From Hymenobacter volaticus (GTDB lineage: Bacteria > Bacteroidota > Bacteroidia > Cytophagales > Hymenobacteraceae), in contig NZ_CP095061.1 in assembly GCF_022921055.1 (NCBI RefSeq), positions 2,457,501 through 2,521,500 on the forward strand: 64,000 bases of DNA, given 5' to 3'. Position numbers and translations under genes: made by a program. Shown here one piece after another: positions 16,706-24,139 of this stretch. Each line of letters begins with the position of its first letter. Position 1 is the first letter of the stretch. The notes beneath the pieces were generated by a model, which made no database searches, had not been told where the DNA came from, and saw only the letters and a list, made by a program, of their open reading frames with translations.

Positions 16706-17715
16706 CTACCATTTGATTAGCGCCGAAGCCCAAGTGAAACCGGAGCCAAACGCAGCCAGGCAAACTAAGTCGCCGCGCTGAATACGGCCTTCCAGCAGCG
16801 CTTCGCTAAGGGCAATGGGCACGCTGGCAGCGGTGGTATTACCGTAGCGCTGAATGTTGCTGAACACCTTGTCGTCGGAGAGGCCCATCTTTTGCTGCAC
16901 GAATTGCGTGATGCGCAAATTGGCCTGGTGCGGGATGAGCAAGTCGATATCCTGGGACTGATAGCCATTTTGGTCGAGTGCTTCCTTGATAACTTGGGGG
17001 AAGCGGACTACCGCGTGCTTGAACACGTTTTGGCCGTTCATGTAAGGATACATATCCAAGGCGTTAGCCACGGCGTAGTCTACGCGGCCTTCCCGGTTGG
17101 AGCCGGGCTCTTTCACAATCAGTTCCTCAGCAAACTCGCCCTGCGCGTGCAGATGGGTGCTCAAAATACCGTGTCCTTCACGGGTGCTTGGGCGTAGCAC
17201 AACAGCCCCGGCTCCGTCACCGAAAATAACTGATACGCCCCGGCCGCGGGTGGTCTTGTCGAGGCCCGATGAATGAATTTCCGAGCCTACTACCAGCACC
17301 GTGTCGTACATGCCCGTCCGTACAAACTGGTCGGCCATGCTCAGGGCATACACGAAGCCCGAGCACTGGTTGCGGACGTCGAATGCTGGGATGGGGGCCT
17401 GAATGCCTAGTTCGCGCTGCAACAATACCCCGGAACCCGGAAAAAAGTAATCGGGAGAGAGTGTAGCAAAGACGATCATCTGCACGTCGTCGGGGTGAGG
17501 CCGGCGGCGTCCAACGCTTTGCGGGCGGCGGCGGCGCCCATGTTGGCTGTGGTATCCTTGCCTTCCTCGAACCAACGCCGCTCCTGGATACCAGTGCGCT
17601 CTTGGATCCATTCCTCCGTCGTTTCCATGAGTTGGGTGAGGTCGGCGTTGGTGACTACGCGACTAGGTACATAGTGGCCGACACCGGCAATTTCGGAATG
17701 GCGAAGAGTGGACAT
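16706..17715 (-). CDS. fabH: 3-oxoacyl-ACP synthase III FabH (apparent 1-bp frameshift)
   Basis: FabH starts fatty acid synthesis by condensing acyl-CoA with malonyl-ACP. The catalytic triad is visible: Cys in NQCSGFVYAL, His in IPHQANLRI and Asn in RYGNTTAAS. The N-terminal part (EIAGVGHYVPSRVV, WIQERTGI) is in one frame and the rest in another. Adding one base to the run at 17492-17495 (GGGG on the plus strand) restores LTPDDVQMIVFATLSPDY and a 336-residue protein of normal length. The start is the ATG at 17715, 51 bases after a TACCTTCG promoter box; an upstream ATG at 17757 would fall at the predicted transcription start. FabH is normally essential, so a sequence error is likely. Confidence 0.9.
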
Positions 17716-17765
17716 AGAGATGGGAAATTTTGGAGAGAATCGAGAGAAGAGACGCAAAAGGGTGC

Positions 17766-17773
17766 CGAAGGTA
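17766..17773 (-). promoter_or_regulatory. Promoter -7 box for fabH
   Basis: On the minus strand TACCTTCG, one base from the TAnnTTTG consensus, 51 bases before the fabH ATG. Confidence 0.45.
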
Positions 17774-17821
17774 CTAAAACGCCGCAGCCCAATTCAGTAA
17801 ACGGGCGGCAAAGGTCGACAG

Positions 17822-19021
17822 TTACTCGATGGAATCCAGTAGACGCCCTAATTTTATGCCTTCCGATGCCCAAAAAGCCTCATCCGGAATGCCTAGCGGA
17901 TAGAAAATTGGCTTAGCCGGGCTCTGCAACTCCGTGACGGCAAGTAGGGCAGCGGCAGCCTCCGGTATGGAATGCAAGTCAACCACCAAGCCCGCCCCAT
18001 AACGGCGGATGTACGTTTCCCAAAGCGGGTTAGTGGGAACGAGCATCGGCAGACCATGAGCTAGGTATTCAAACAGCTTGGTGGGCCGACAACGCTCCGA
18101 GCTAGGATGCGGCTGGTACAGCAACAGGCCCACGTGGCTTTGCTGAATTTCAGCTACGATGGCGCTGTGCGCGACGGGAGTGCCCCCTTGCACGAGCAGC
18201 CGGAGCCAGGGCGGATTCGTTTGCTGTAATTGGTGTAGCGTCTGCAATACAACGGGCTGCTGGCAAAAGCCGATGACCGTTAGCAGCACCCGGCCCGGCC
18301 GACGATGATGTAGTTCTTCGGCTAGCTGCAAGGCGTGGTGGATACCATTCAACTCGGAAACCGTGCCTGAATACAGCAGCCGCAACGGTTCGTGCGCCGC
18401 AGGCAGGGGCCGCGGCTGCGTGCGGGTCACTTCGTCGGGGGCAGGCTGATACTTGTTTTCCAGAACTACGACGCGGTTGGCGGGAAGTGCATCCAGAAAG
18501 GGTAGCTCCTGCGCATAGCTTTCTTCGGCCAAAATCAGGCCGGCGGCGCGGCGAGCGGCCTGGGTTTCCACCCACCGTAGCCCGGCGGCCAGCCAGCGGC
18601 GCGTGAAGCCACCGTACACGCGCTGGGTGGATACGTTGAGGGCGTAGTTTTCGCGGATGTCGTAGAGAAGCCGGCGGTTGGCACCTAACCACTGCCATAG
18701 TAGCGTGAGGGGCAGCAACTCGGGAGCGTGGACTATCACGAGGTCAGGGCGTAGGCGCTGCAATAGTTGCCAATACCGGCGTTGCGCGCCTAGCCGGGCC
18801 CAACTCAGGCGGGTACCATCGAGCAGCGTGTGCAGATGCAGGTTAGCGGGCGTTGGGGGCGGGGCAGCGTGCCGCCCGGCTACGTGCACCGTGGTATGCG
18901 GCCGGGCGGTTAAGGTGCCAGCAAATTTGCCGTACATCCGGGTGTCATCCAGAGGCTTGAGCACCGAAGCCAGTAGAATAATGCGAATTGGCGAACCGGA
19001 AGGATGAATTGGAGGCGGCAT
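17822..19021 (-). CDS. Glycosyltransferase, GT4-like
   Basis: A 399-residue glycosyltransferase with a GT-B fold. The N-terminal half has PIRIILLASVLKPLDDTRMYGKF and a DLVIVHAPELLPL strand typical of GT4 acceptor domains. The C-terminal half has LRLLYSGTVSELNGI and the donor-binding RPTKLFEYLAHGLPML motif, which contains the usual Glu. The sugar donor and acceptor are unknown; surface polysaccharide or glycolipid synthesis is likely. I chose the ATG at 19021; an in-frame extension to 19150 has no family likeness. The gene is GC-rich with many Arg, Leu and Ala codons. It is divergent from dapD and has no other polysaccharide gene beside it. Confidence 0.87.
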   Translation of the reverse strand: MPPPIHPSGSPIRIILLASVLKPLDDTRMYGKFAGTLTARPHTTVHVAGRHAAPPPTPANLHLHTLLDGTRLSWARLGAQRRYWQLLQRLRPDLVIVHAPELLPLTLLWQWLGANRRLLYDIRENYALNVSTQRVYGGFTRRWLAAGLRWVETQAARRAAGLILAEESYAQELPFLDALPANRVVVLENKYQPAPDEVTRTQPRPLPAAHEPLRLLYSGTVSELNGIHHALQLAEELHHRRPGRVLLTVIGFCQQPVVLQTLHQLQQTNPPWLRLLVQGGTPVAHSAIVAEIQQSHVGLLLYQPHPSSERCRPTKLFEYLAHGLPMLVPTNPLWETYIRRYGAGLVVDLHSIPEAAAALLAVTELQSPAKPIFYPLGIPDEAFWASEGIKLGRLLDSIE

Positions 19022-19163
19022 CTTGCCCGCGAAGATGGTAAGTTTGGGGTTGATTGTCGATTGTGCGCTGCTGATTGTTGTAGTGTTGTCAGGTGGCCAT
19101 GCTCCGCAACCCAATAAATCAGCCCCGAACAGCCGACGCCAAACAACCAACTATTCAACTTTC

Positions 19164-19988
19164 ATGACCGATTTGCAACAAACCATCGAGGCGGCCTGGG
19201 CCGACCGCAGTCTGCTTTCTCAAGCCACTACTACCGACGCCATTCACCACGTTATCGAAGAACTGGACAAAGGCCGTTTGCGCGTAGCTCAGCCGGCCGA
19301 CGACCGGGAAGGTGGCTGGATAGTGAATGACTGGGTGAAGAAGGCCGTTATCCTGTACTTCCCCATTCAGCAGATGGAAACCTTGGAGTTGCCGCCCTTC
19401 GAGTACCGCGACAAAATGCGCCTGAAAACTGACTACGCTGGTCAGGGGGTACGCGTGGTGCCGCCGGCTACAGCGCGCTACGGCGCATACCTCGCGTCGG
19501 GCGTGATTCTGATGCCGAGCTACGTGAACATTGGCGCCTGGGTAGGCGAGGGAACCATGGTGGATACCTGGGCTACCGTTGGCTCGTGCGCTCAGATTGG
19601 CGCTGGCGTCCACTTGAGCGGTGGAGTAGGTATTGGTGGCGTATTGGAGCCCGTGCAGGCCGCACCCGTAATCGTAGAAGACGGCGCTTTTGTGGGCTCG
19701 CGTAGCATTTTGGTGGAAGGTTGCTTTGTAGGCAAGGAAGCCGTTATCGGGGCTGGCGTGACCATCACGGGCAGCACCCGCATCATCGACGTGACGGGTG
19801 CCGAGCCCAAGGAATACCGCGGCCACGTACCGGCCCGGTCGGTGGTAATTCCGGGTTCGTTGCCCAAGCAGTTTCCGGCCGGCGAGTACCACGTGCCTTG
19901 CGCCCTCATCATTGGGCAGCGCAAGCCAAGCACCGACCTGAAAACCAGCCTCAACGACGCTTTGCGCGAGCACAACGTAGCCGTTTAA
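19164..19988 (+). CDS. dapD: 2,3,4,5-tetrahydropyridine-2,6-dicarboxylate N-succinyltransferase
   Basis: DapD transfers succinyl from succinyl-CoA to tetrahydrodipicolinate in lysine and diaminopimelate synthesis. The 274-residue length is standard. The N-terminal helical domain ends with the ELPPFEYRDKM and VRVVPPATARYGAYL segments. The left-handed beta-helix follows, with hexapeptide repeats such as VNIGAW, VGEGTMVDTWATVGSCAQIG and LSGGVGIGGVLEP. The C-terminal LIIGQRKPSTDLKTSLN is conserved. The start is the ATG at 19164; the in-frame upstream stretch to 19023 lies in the divergent intergenic region and is not part of the family. The gene downstream is on the same strand after 100 bases. 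Confidence 0.97.
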   Translation: MTDLQQTIEAAWADRSLLSQATTTDAIHHVIEELDKGRLRVAQPADDREGGWIVNDWVKKAVILYFPIQQMETLELPPFEYRDKMRLKTDYAGQGVRVVPPATARYGAYLASGVILMPSYVNIGAWVGEGTMVDTWATVGSCAQIGAGVHLSGGVGIGGVLEPVQAAPVIVEDGAFVGSRSILVEGCFVGKEAVIGAGVTITGSTRIIDVTGAEPKEYRGHVPARSVVIPGSLPKQFPAGEYHVPCALIIGQRKPSTDLKTSLNDALREHNVAV

Positions 19989-20088
19989 TGCAGTATTGGG
20001 CGGGCAGTGATACGGACTTACGCCACAAGCCAATATCTTGCGTGCTTGTGGTCTACCTACTTCCCGCCCATTACTTGATCCTTATCTA

Positions 20089-20883
20089 ATGAACTTCAAA
20101 GTTAGTCCCGCTTCCGCCGCGGAAGCCCGTGAGGAAATCCGGACCTATCTGGCCTCTGAGCTGGAATGCGCCCCGGCCGATATCCAGACCAAGGTAATCT
20201 ACAACACAGAGTTGCCGTGGGTGGATGGCCGTAAGCAAACCTGCTACTTGGTGGAGTGGACTGTGGCCAACGGTCCCGACGGAGTGGCTATGGCCGGCCC
20301 TTACACCTACACGCTACCCGACGTTTCGATGGCGGAAGCCAAGCGCCTAGGTACCTTGCACGAGTGGCGCCAGCAGTTAATCAACCTGTATGCCGGTGCC
20401 GAAATAGTAGCGCATGCCCGCCTGACGCAGCCCCTCGTGGATGTGCCCGACCCAACCCGGACACGCCTGCTGCTCGAAGCGCTGCAAAATCCGACTGCTC
20501 CTCGTGTTGCAGTTCGTTGCTCAGTACGCGAGTTCGTTCGCATCGGTACCGACGAGTACTACATCTTCAACGGCGACTGGGTGCACAACCCGCACTTTTC
20601 GTACTCCCCGACTTTTGGTTTCAAGCCCCGCAAGCCTGATCCAACGTTGCAACTGCCTGCGGAGGAAGACATTCGCATCGTACCGCACAAATTTCTGACG
20701 CCGGTACCCGCCGTAGGCGCCGACGGTGCACTGCCAGGCGAAGAGGTAAGCTTTATCATGGTCAAAAACGGCCAGGTGGTAGATGCTTCCTGCTCACCTT
20801 TGGCTCGCAGCGTGGTCAATAAAGTGGCTATGTTTTACTTTCTCGGTAAGGAAAACGGCCCCTTCGCCATCACAGTTAGCTAG
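20089..20883 (+). CDS. Hypothetical protein downstream of dapD
   Basis: I do not recognise this 264-residue soluble protein. It has no signal peptide or membrane segment. Visible features are an N-terminal AREEIRTYLASELECAP helix, a Trp-rich strand region (LPWVDGRKQTCYLVEWTV), a DEYYIFNGDWVHNPHF stretch and a conserved-looking GEEVSFIMVKNGQVVDASC near the C-terminus. The ATG at 20089 is preferred; the reading could extend to 20038. It lies 100 bases after dapD and is followed by a strong terminator, so the two may form one transcript. I do not propose a function. Confidence 0.75.
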   Translation: MNFKVSPASAAEAREEIRTYLASELECAPADIQTKVIYNTELPWVDGRKQTCYLVEWTVANGPDGVAMAGPYTYTLPDVSMAEAKRLGTLHEWRQQLINLYAGAEIVAHARLTQPLVDVPDPTRTRLLLEALQNPTAPRVAVRCSVREFVRIGTDEYYIFNGDWVHNPHFSYSPTFGFKPRKPDPTLQLPAEEDIRIVPHKFLTPVPAVGADGALPGEEVSFIMVKNGQVVDASCSPLARSVVNKVAMFYFLGKENGPFAITVS

Positions 20884-20902
20884 CAGTAGCTGACATGCAA
20901 GG

Positions 20903-20948
20903 CAACAAAAAAGCCCGCTCCAGTTAACTGGAGCGGGCTTTTTTGTTG
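20903..20948. terminator. Bidirectional terminator, perfect 46-base palindrome
   Basis: CAACAAAAAAGCCCGCTCCAG and its exact complement, centred on GTTAAC. It serves the plus-strand gene ending at 20883 and msrA ending at 20962 on the minus strand. Confidence 0.95.
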
Positions 20949-20961
20949 GTAGCAACCGGTA

Positions 20962-21501
20962 TTATACCGTTGCTTTTTTCAGCTTATCACCGAATACGGC
21001 TTGTACCTTCTGCACCTTGGGGCGAACCACAAACTGGCAGTAAGGCTCGTGGCCGTTCTGCTTGTAGTAGTTCTGGTGGTAGTTTTCGGCCGGATAAAAG
21101 CTTTTCAACGGCTCGATTTCCGTCACGATTGGCTTGTCGAAAGCTTGGGCATCGTTGAGCTTCTGCTTGTATTCCTCGGCCAGTCGGCGCTGCTCGTCGT
21201 TGTGGTAGTACACACCCGAGCGGTACTGCGTACCGGTGTCGTTGCCTTGACGGTTGAGGGTGGTAGGGTCGTGGGTTTTCCAAAACACCTCCAGCAATTC
21301 AGCGAAGGTAATCACCTTTGGGTCGTAGGTGATTTGAATTACCTCGGCGTGGCCAGTTAGGCCGCTGCACACTTCCCGGTAAGTAGGGCTGGCAATCCGG
21401 CCGTTGGAGTAGCCCGAAACCACTTTTTGCACGCCCTGAAGATCTTGAAAAACAGCCTCGACGCACCAAAAGCAGCCGGCACCAAAAGTTGCGAGTTCCA
21501 T
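20962..21501 (-). CDS. msrA: Peptide-methionine (S)-S-oxide reductase MsrA
   Basis: MsrA repairs oxidised methionine in proteins. The 179-residue protein begins with MELATFGAGCFWCVEAVF, where the first Cys of GCFWC is the nucleophile; the usual GYSNG, GHAEVIQITYDP, FWKTHDPTTLNRQGNDTGTQYRS and AENYHQNYY motifs follow in order. No MsrB domain is fused. There is no signal peptide, so it acts in the cytoplasm. The start at 21501 is fixed by the family N-terminus. It shares a terminator with the convergent upstream gene. Confidence 0.96.
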   Translation of the reverse strand: MELATFGAGCFWCVEAVFQDLQGVQKVVSGYSNGRIASPTYREVCSGLTGHAEVIQITYDPKVITFAELLEVFWKTHDPTTLNRQGNDTGTQYRSGVYYHNDEQRRLAEEYKQKLNDAQAFDKPIVTEIEPLKSFYPAENYHQNYYKQNGHEPYCQFVVRPKVQKVQAVFGDKLKKATV

Positions 21502-21792
21502 AGTATTGAAAGTCTTGTTGAATTAAGCTGGCATTTCTTCAAGCCCGCACACGATGAATGGTCGTCTTGTCCAGCTTGAAGGGTAGCTTATACGAGTAAA
21601 AGAGAATATAGAGCAGAAAAGTTTACTTGGATGTAGCCACTGCTATTCTGGCGGGTAGGAGCCGCAGAGCCGTTCATTATTTACCTGTGTTAGGGCAGAA
21701 AGCAACAAGCCCTCGACGGTACAGGAACGCCAAGGGCTTGCGGAATATAGAATAGTGTTTTCTTAGAAAGAGAAGCTCAGGTTGCTTAAGGT
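21502..21792. other. 291-bp spacer with a weak hairpin
   Basis: The sequence contains CAAGCCCT near 21709 and AGGGCTTG near 21734, which could pair as an 8-bp stem downstream of the hydroxybutyryl-CoA dehydrogenase gene and act as its terminator. Otherwise I see nothing, apart from the expected msrA promoter, which I could not locate. Confidence 0.4.
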
Positions 21793-22683
21793 TTACTTCT
21801 GAAACCGATCTGCTACCACTAGCTCCTTGGAGCCCGCTGTGTATTTGTAAAACCCTTCCCCCGATTTTACGCCCAGTCGGCCGGCCATTACCATGTTAAC
21901 TAGCAGTGGGCAGGGCGCGTATTTCGGGTTGCCAAGGCCCTCGTGTAGTACGCGCAGAATGGCCAAGCACACATCCAAGCCAATAAAGTCGGCGAGCTGT
22001 AGGGGGCCCATGGGGTGCGCCATGCCTAGCTTCATCACCGTATCAATTTCCTCGACACCGGCCACGCCCTCAAACAAGCTGATGATGGCCTCATTGATCA
22101 TGGGCATCAGAATGCGGTTGGCCACGAAACCAGGGTAGTCATTGACTTCGGTGGGCGTTTTGCTGAGCTGGCGCGAAAGATCCATTACCTGCTCCGTTAC
22201 GGCATCGGAGGTAGCGTAGCCCCGAATAACTTCCACCAGCTTCATGACGGGTACTGGGTTCATGAAGTGCATCCCAATAACCTGAGCCGGCCGCTTCGTA
22301 ACGGCCGCTATTTTGGTGATGGAGATGGAAGACGTATTGGATGCCAGAATAGCTTCCTGCGGCGCGTGTTGATCTAGGTCGCGGAAGATTTGCAGTTTCA
22401 GGTCCACATTCTCGGTAGCGGCTTCCACTACTAGTTGCACATCGCGCACCCCGTCAGCAATGCTGGTATGGGTTTGGATGCGGCCGAGGGTAGCTGTCTT
22501 ATCGGCTTCCGAAAGCGTGCCTTTGGTTACCTGACGGTCCAGGTTTTTGCTGATGGTTTGGAGGGCTTTGTCTAGGGCCGACTGGTTGATGTCGATAAGG
22601 GCAACGGAAAACCCGTGCTGAGCAAAGACGTGAGCAATACCATTGCCCATTGTACCTGAGCCAATAACGGCGACATGCATCAT
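21793..22683 (-). CDS. 3-hydroxybutyryl-CoA dehydrogenase
   Basis: An NAD(P)-dependent 3-hydroxyacyl-CoA dehydrogenase of 296 residues, the stand-alone size typical for short-chain (3-hydroxybutyryl-CoA) enzymes. It starts with the Rossmann motif VAVIGSGTMGNGIAHVFA. The catalytic region shows SNTSSISI and the GMHFMNPVPVMKLVE motif with the catalytic His, followed by Asn and Glu in the conserved PGFVANRILMP helix. The C-terminal domain has MGPLQLADFIGLDV. It may serve butyrate-type metabolism or fatty-acid oxidation; no partner gene is adjacent. The first two codons are both ATG, so the start is 22683 or 22680. Confidence 0.94.
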   Translation of the reverse strand: MMHVAVIGSGTMGNGIAHVFAQHGFSVALIDINQSALDKALQTISKNLDRQVTKGTLSEADKTATLGRIQTHTSIADGVRDVQLVVEAATENVDLKLQIFRDLDQHAPQEAILASNTSSISITKIAAVTKRPAQVIGMHFMNPVPVMKLVEVIRGYATSDAVTEQVMDLSRQLSKTPTEVNDYPGFVANRILMPMINEAIISLFEGVAGVEEIDTVMKLGMAHPMGPLQLADFIGLDVCLAILRVLHEGLGNPKYAPCPLLVNMVMAGRLGVKSGEGFYKYTAGSKELVVADRFQK

Positions 22684-22743
22684 GCTACAAATACTATAAA
22701 AGTGGATGGGAGGGGTGACTTACCGGGAATACATCGGCAGTAA

Positions 22744-22751
22744 CAAAGCTA
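22744..22751 (-). promoter_or_regulatory. Promoter -7 box for the hydroxybutyryl-CoA dehydrogenase gene
   Basis: On the minus strand TAGCTTTG, an exact TAnnTTTG match, about 60 bases before the ATG. Confidence 0.5.
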
Positions 22752-22821
22752 ATCTGAAAACTTCGACCCGTATGCCCAAGGTCTCGGGGGAGATTGTTTG
22801 CCTTAAATGTTTTGGGAAACG

Positions 22822-22896
22822 CCAGAAAAATTTTCATACTATGAAAGTGTCCTAGCGCTTAATTAGCGAGGTTTTTCTGGAAACACACCAGAAAAA
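22822..22896. repeat. Three copies of CCAGAAAAA forming a hairpin
   Basis: CCAGAAAAA occurs at 22822-22830 and 22888-22896, and its complement TTTTTCTGG at 22872-22880. The last two can form a 9-bp stem with a 7-base loop. They lie in the 349-base gap upstream of the small membrane protein gene at 23033; a regulatory role is possible but unproven. Confidence 0.4.
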
Positions 22897-23032
22897 GCCA
22901 AGATTTTTTAATCCCGATATATCCTTTTAATACCGGCCGCGTACAAATCCGCAGTCCAGCTTGAAATACGGGAATTTCCGGTGTCGAGCAGGAGCCTTCT
23001 TTTCCATCTCTCTCAATCAAATTCCATCCACC

Positions 23033-23203
23033 ATGGGAAACCTATTGTACATCATTGCCGTCGTGCTCATCCTTATTTGGGCATTGGGTTTTTTCGGCGT
23101 TCTGGGAACTGGTATGCAGGGTAATAACCTGATTCACATTCTGTTGGTTATTGCTATCATTGCCATCTTGCTGCGTGTAATCCGCGGCGGCCGGGTAGTA
23201 TAG
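23033..23203 (+). CDS. Lmo0937 family small membrane protein
   Basis: A 56-residue protein with two hydrophobic helices: MGNLLYIIAVVLILIWALGF and an IHILLVIAIIAILLRVI segment, joined by a short Gly/Asn-rich turn, with a basic C-terminus (RGGR). This is the pattern of the Lmo0937/DUF5670 family, very common in Bacteroidota and linked in some species to envelope stress, without a known biochemical role. I chose the ATG at 23033; the reading can be extended to 22961 but the added residues are not hydrophobic or conserved. A perfect palindromic terminator follows. Confidence 0.85.
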   Translation: MGNLLYIIAVVLILIWALGFFGVLGTGMQGNNLIHILLVIAIIAILLRVIRGGRVV

Positions 23204-23246
23204 CTTCCATCGCGGAGCTAACTACTGCCTGATAATTTTTGTCTGA

Positions 23247-23292
23247 AAACACAAAAAAGCCTCCCGATGCATCGGGAGGCTTTTTTGTGTTT
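23247..23292. terminator. Bidirectional terminator, perfect 46-base palindrome
   Basis: AAACACAAAAAAGCCTCCCG and its complement around GATGCATC. It lies between the convergent genes ending at 23203 (plus) and 23307 (minus). Confidence 0.95.
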
Positions 23293-23306
23293 AGTCAAGA
23301 ACACGC

Positions 23307-24123
23307 TTATTTACCTAAATTGATCAACAAGTTGAGGCGTATCTCGGGCTGACCATAAGGAGAGGTACTATTCCCATCTGTATCTATGCCATCATTGAAG
23401 TTGTAGAGCACTACAATGTCAGCCGCTATTCTATCGCTGAAAGAGCTACGGTAACCAGCTCCCCGAGTGGGGTTTTTAGCGTGCGATTACGCTCATAGCC
23501 CTGCCCTTGATAGGTGAATTTTGCATTCGTGCGGGTTACTTCATACTCAGCATGTAGGAAGAACTGCTTATACACCATGTACTGGGCGAATACCTTTAAT
23601 CCAAGGTTATTGGATACAATGGTGGGGGATAGTTATACTGTTGCTGGGTAAAGTCAGAATAACTGTTATGGGTGTATGAATAGCTTATACCAGGACCAAT
23701 TGCGAATTTCTCTGAAATTCGGATGCCTAATGCTGGTGCAATGCTCGCATTAAACTGTCCGTCGCCATAATAGCTACTGTAGCCCAACCCAAAATTGGTA
23801 TACAGGAAGTATTTGCGCAGCGGTGGCGGAGGCGCGGCTACACCGGGCCGGTTTGGTAGTTCCAAACCCGAAGGGCTGTCGGTAGAAGGACGGGTCGGGA
23901 TTGGCTCGTTGGCAGGTGGGGGCACGGGCACCGGCACCTCCTGGCGTGGGGCCGGCGTAGTAGGAGCGGGAACTGGACGCGGCGCGGCGCCAGGAGGCGC
24001 CGTGTTCAGCTGGGGTTTTACCGTGGAGGTGCTGTCAGTGCGCTGGGCGAAGGCAGCAGGAGCCGCCAACAGCCCAGCACCAACCAGGAGAATTGCGAAT
24101 AGGGGACGTTGCAGAGCGTTCAT
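23307..24123 (-). CDS. Outer membrane beta-barrel protein with Pro-rich N-terminus (two apparent frameshifts)
   Basis: The protein begins with a signal peptide (MNALQRPLFAILLVGAGLLAAPAAFAQ), then about 75 residues rich in Pro, and then beta-strands of an outer membrane barrel (YFLYTNFGLGYSSYYGDG, FAIGPGISYSYTH). The uninterrupted reading stops at 23596. Two one-base gains restore one frame: in the G-run at 23624-23628, giving YPPTIVSNNLGLKVFAQYMVY, and in the C-run at 23461-23464, giving TPLGGAGYRSSFSD. The restored product has 272 residues and ends in IRLNLLINLGK, a typical barrel-closing strand. It is probably a porin-family protein of unknown cargo. Two independent homopolymer losses in one gene argue for poor consensus quality here. 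Confidence 0.8.
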
Positions 24124-24139
24124 ACCTTCAGGTAACGCA

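Noticed and set aside
19155..20033. A 292-codon open frame on the minus strand opposite dapD
   Set aside because: It covers dapD, whose family motifs are clear on the plus strand. The opposite frame has no domain and arises from the high-GC codon pattern.
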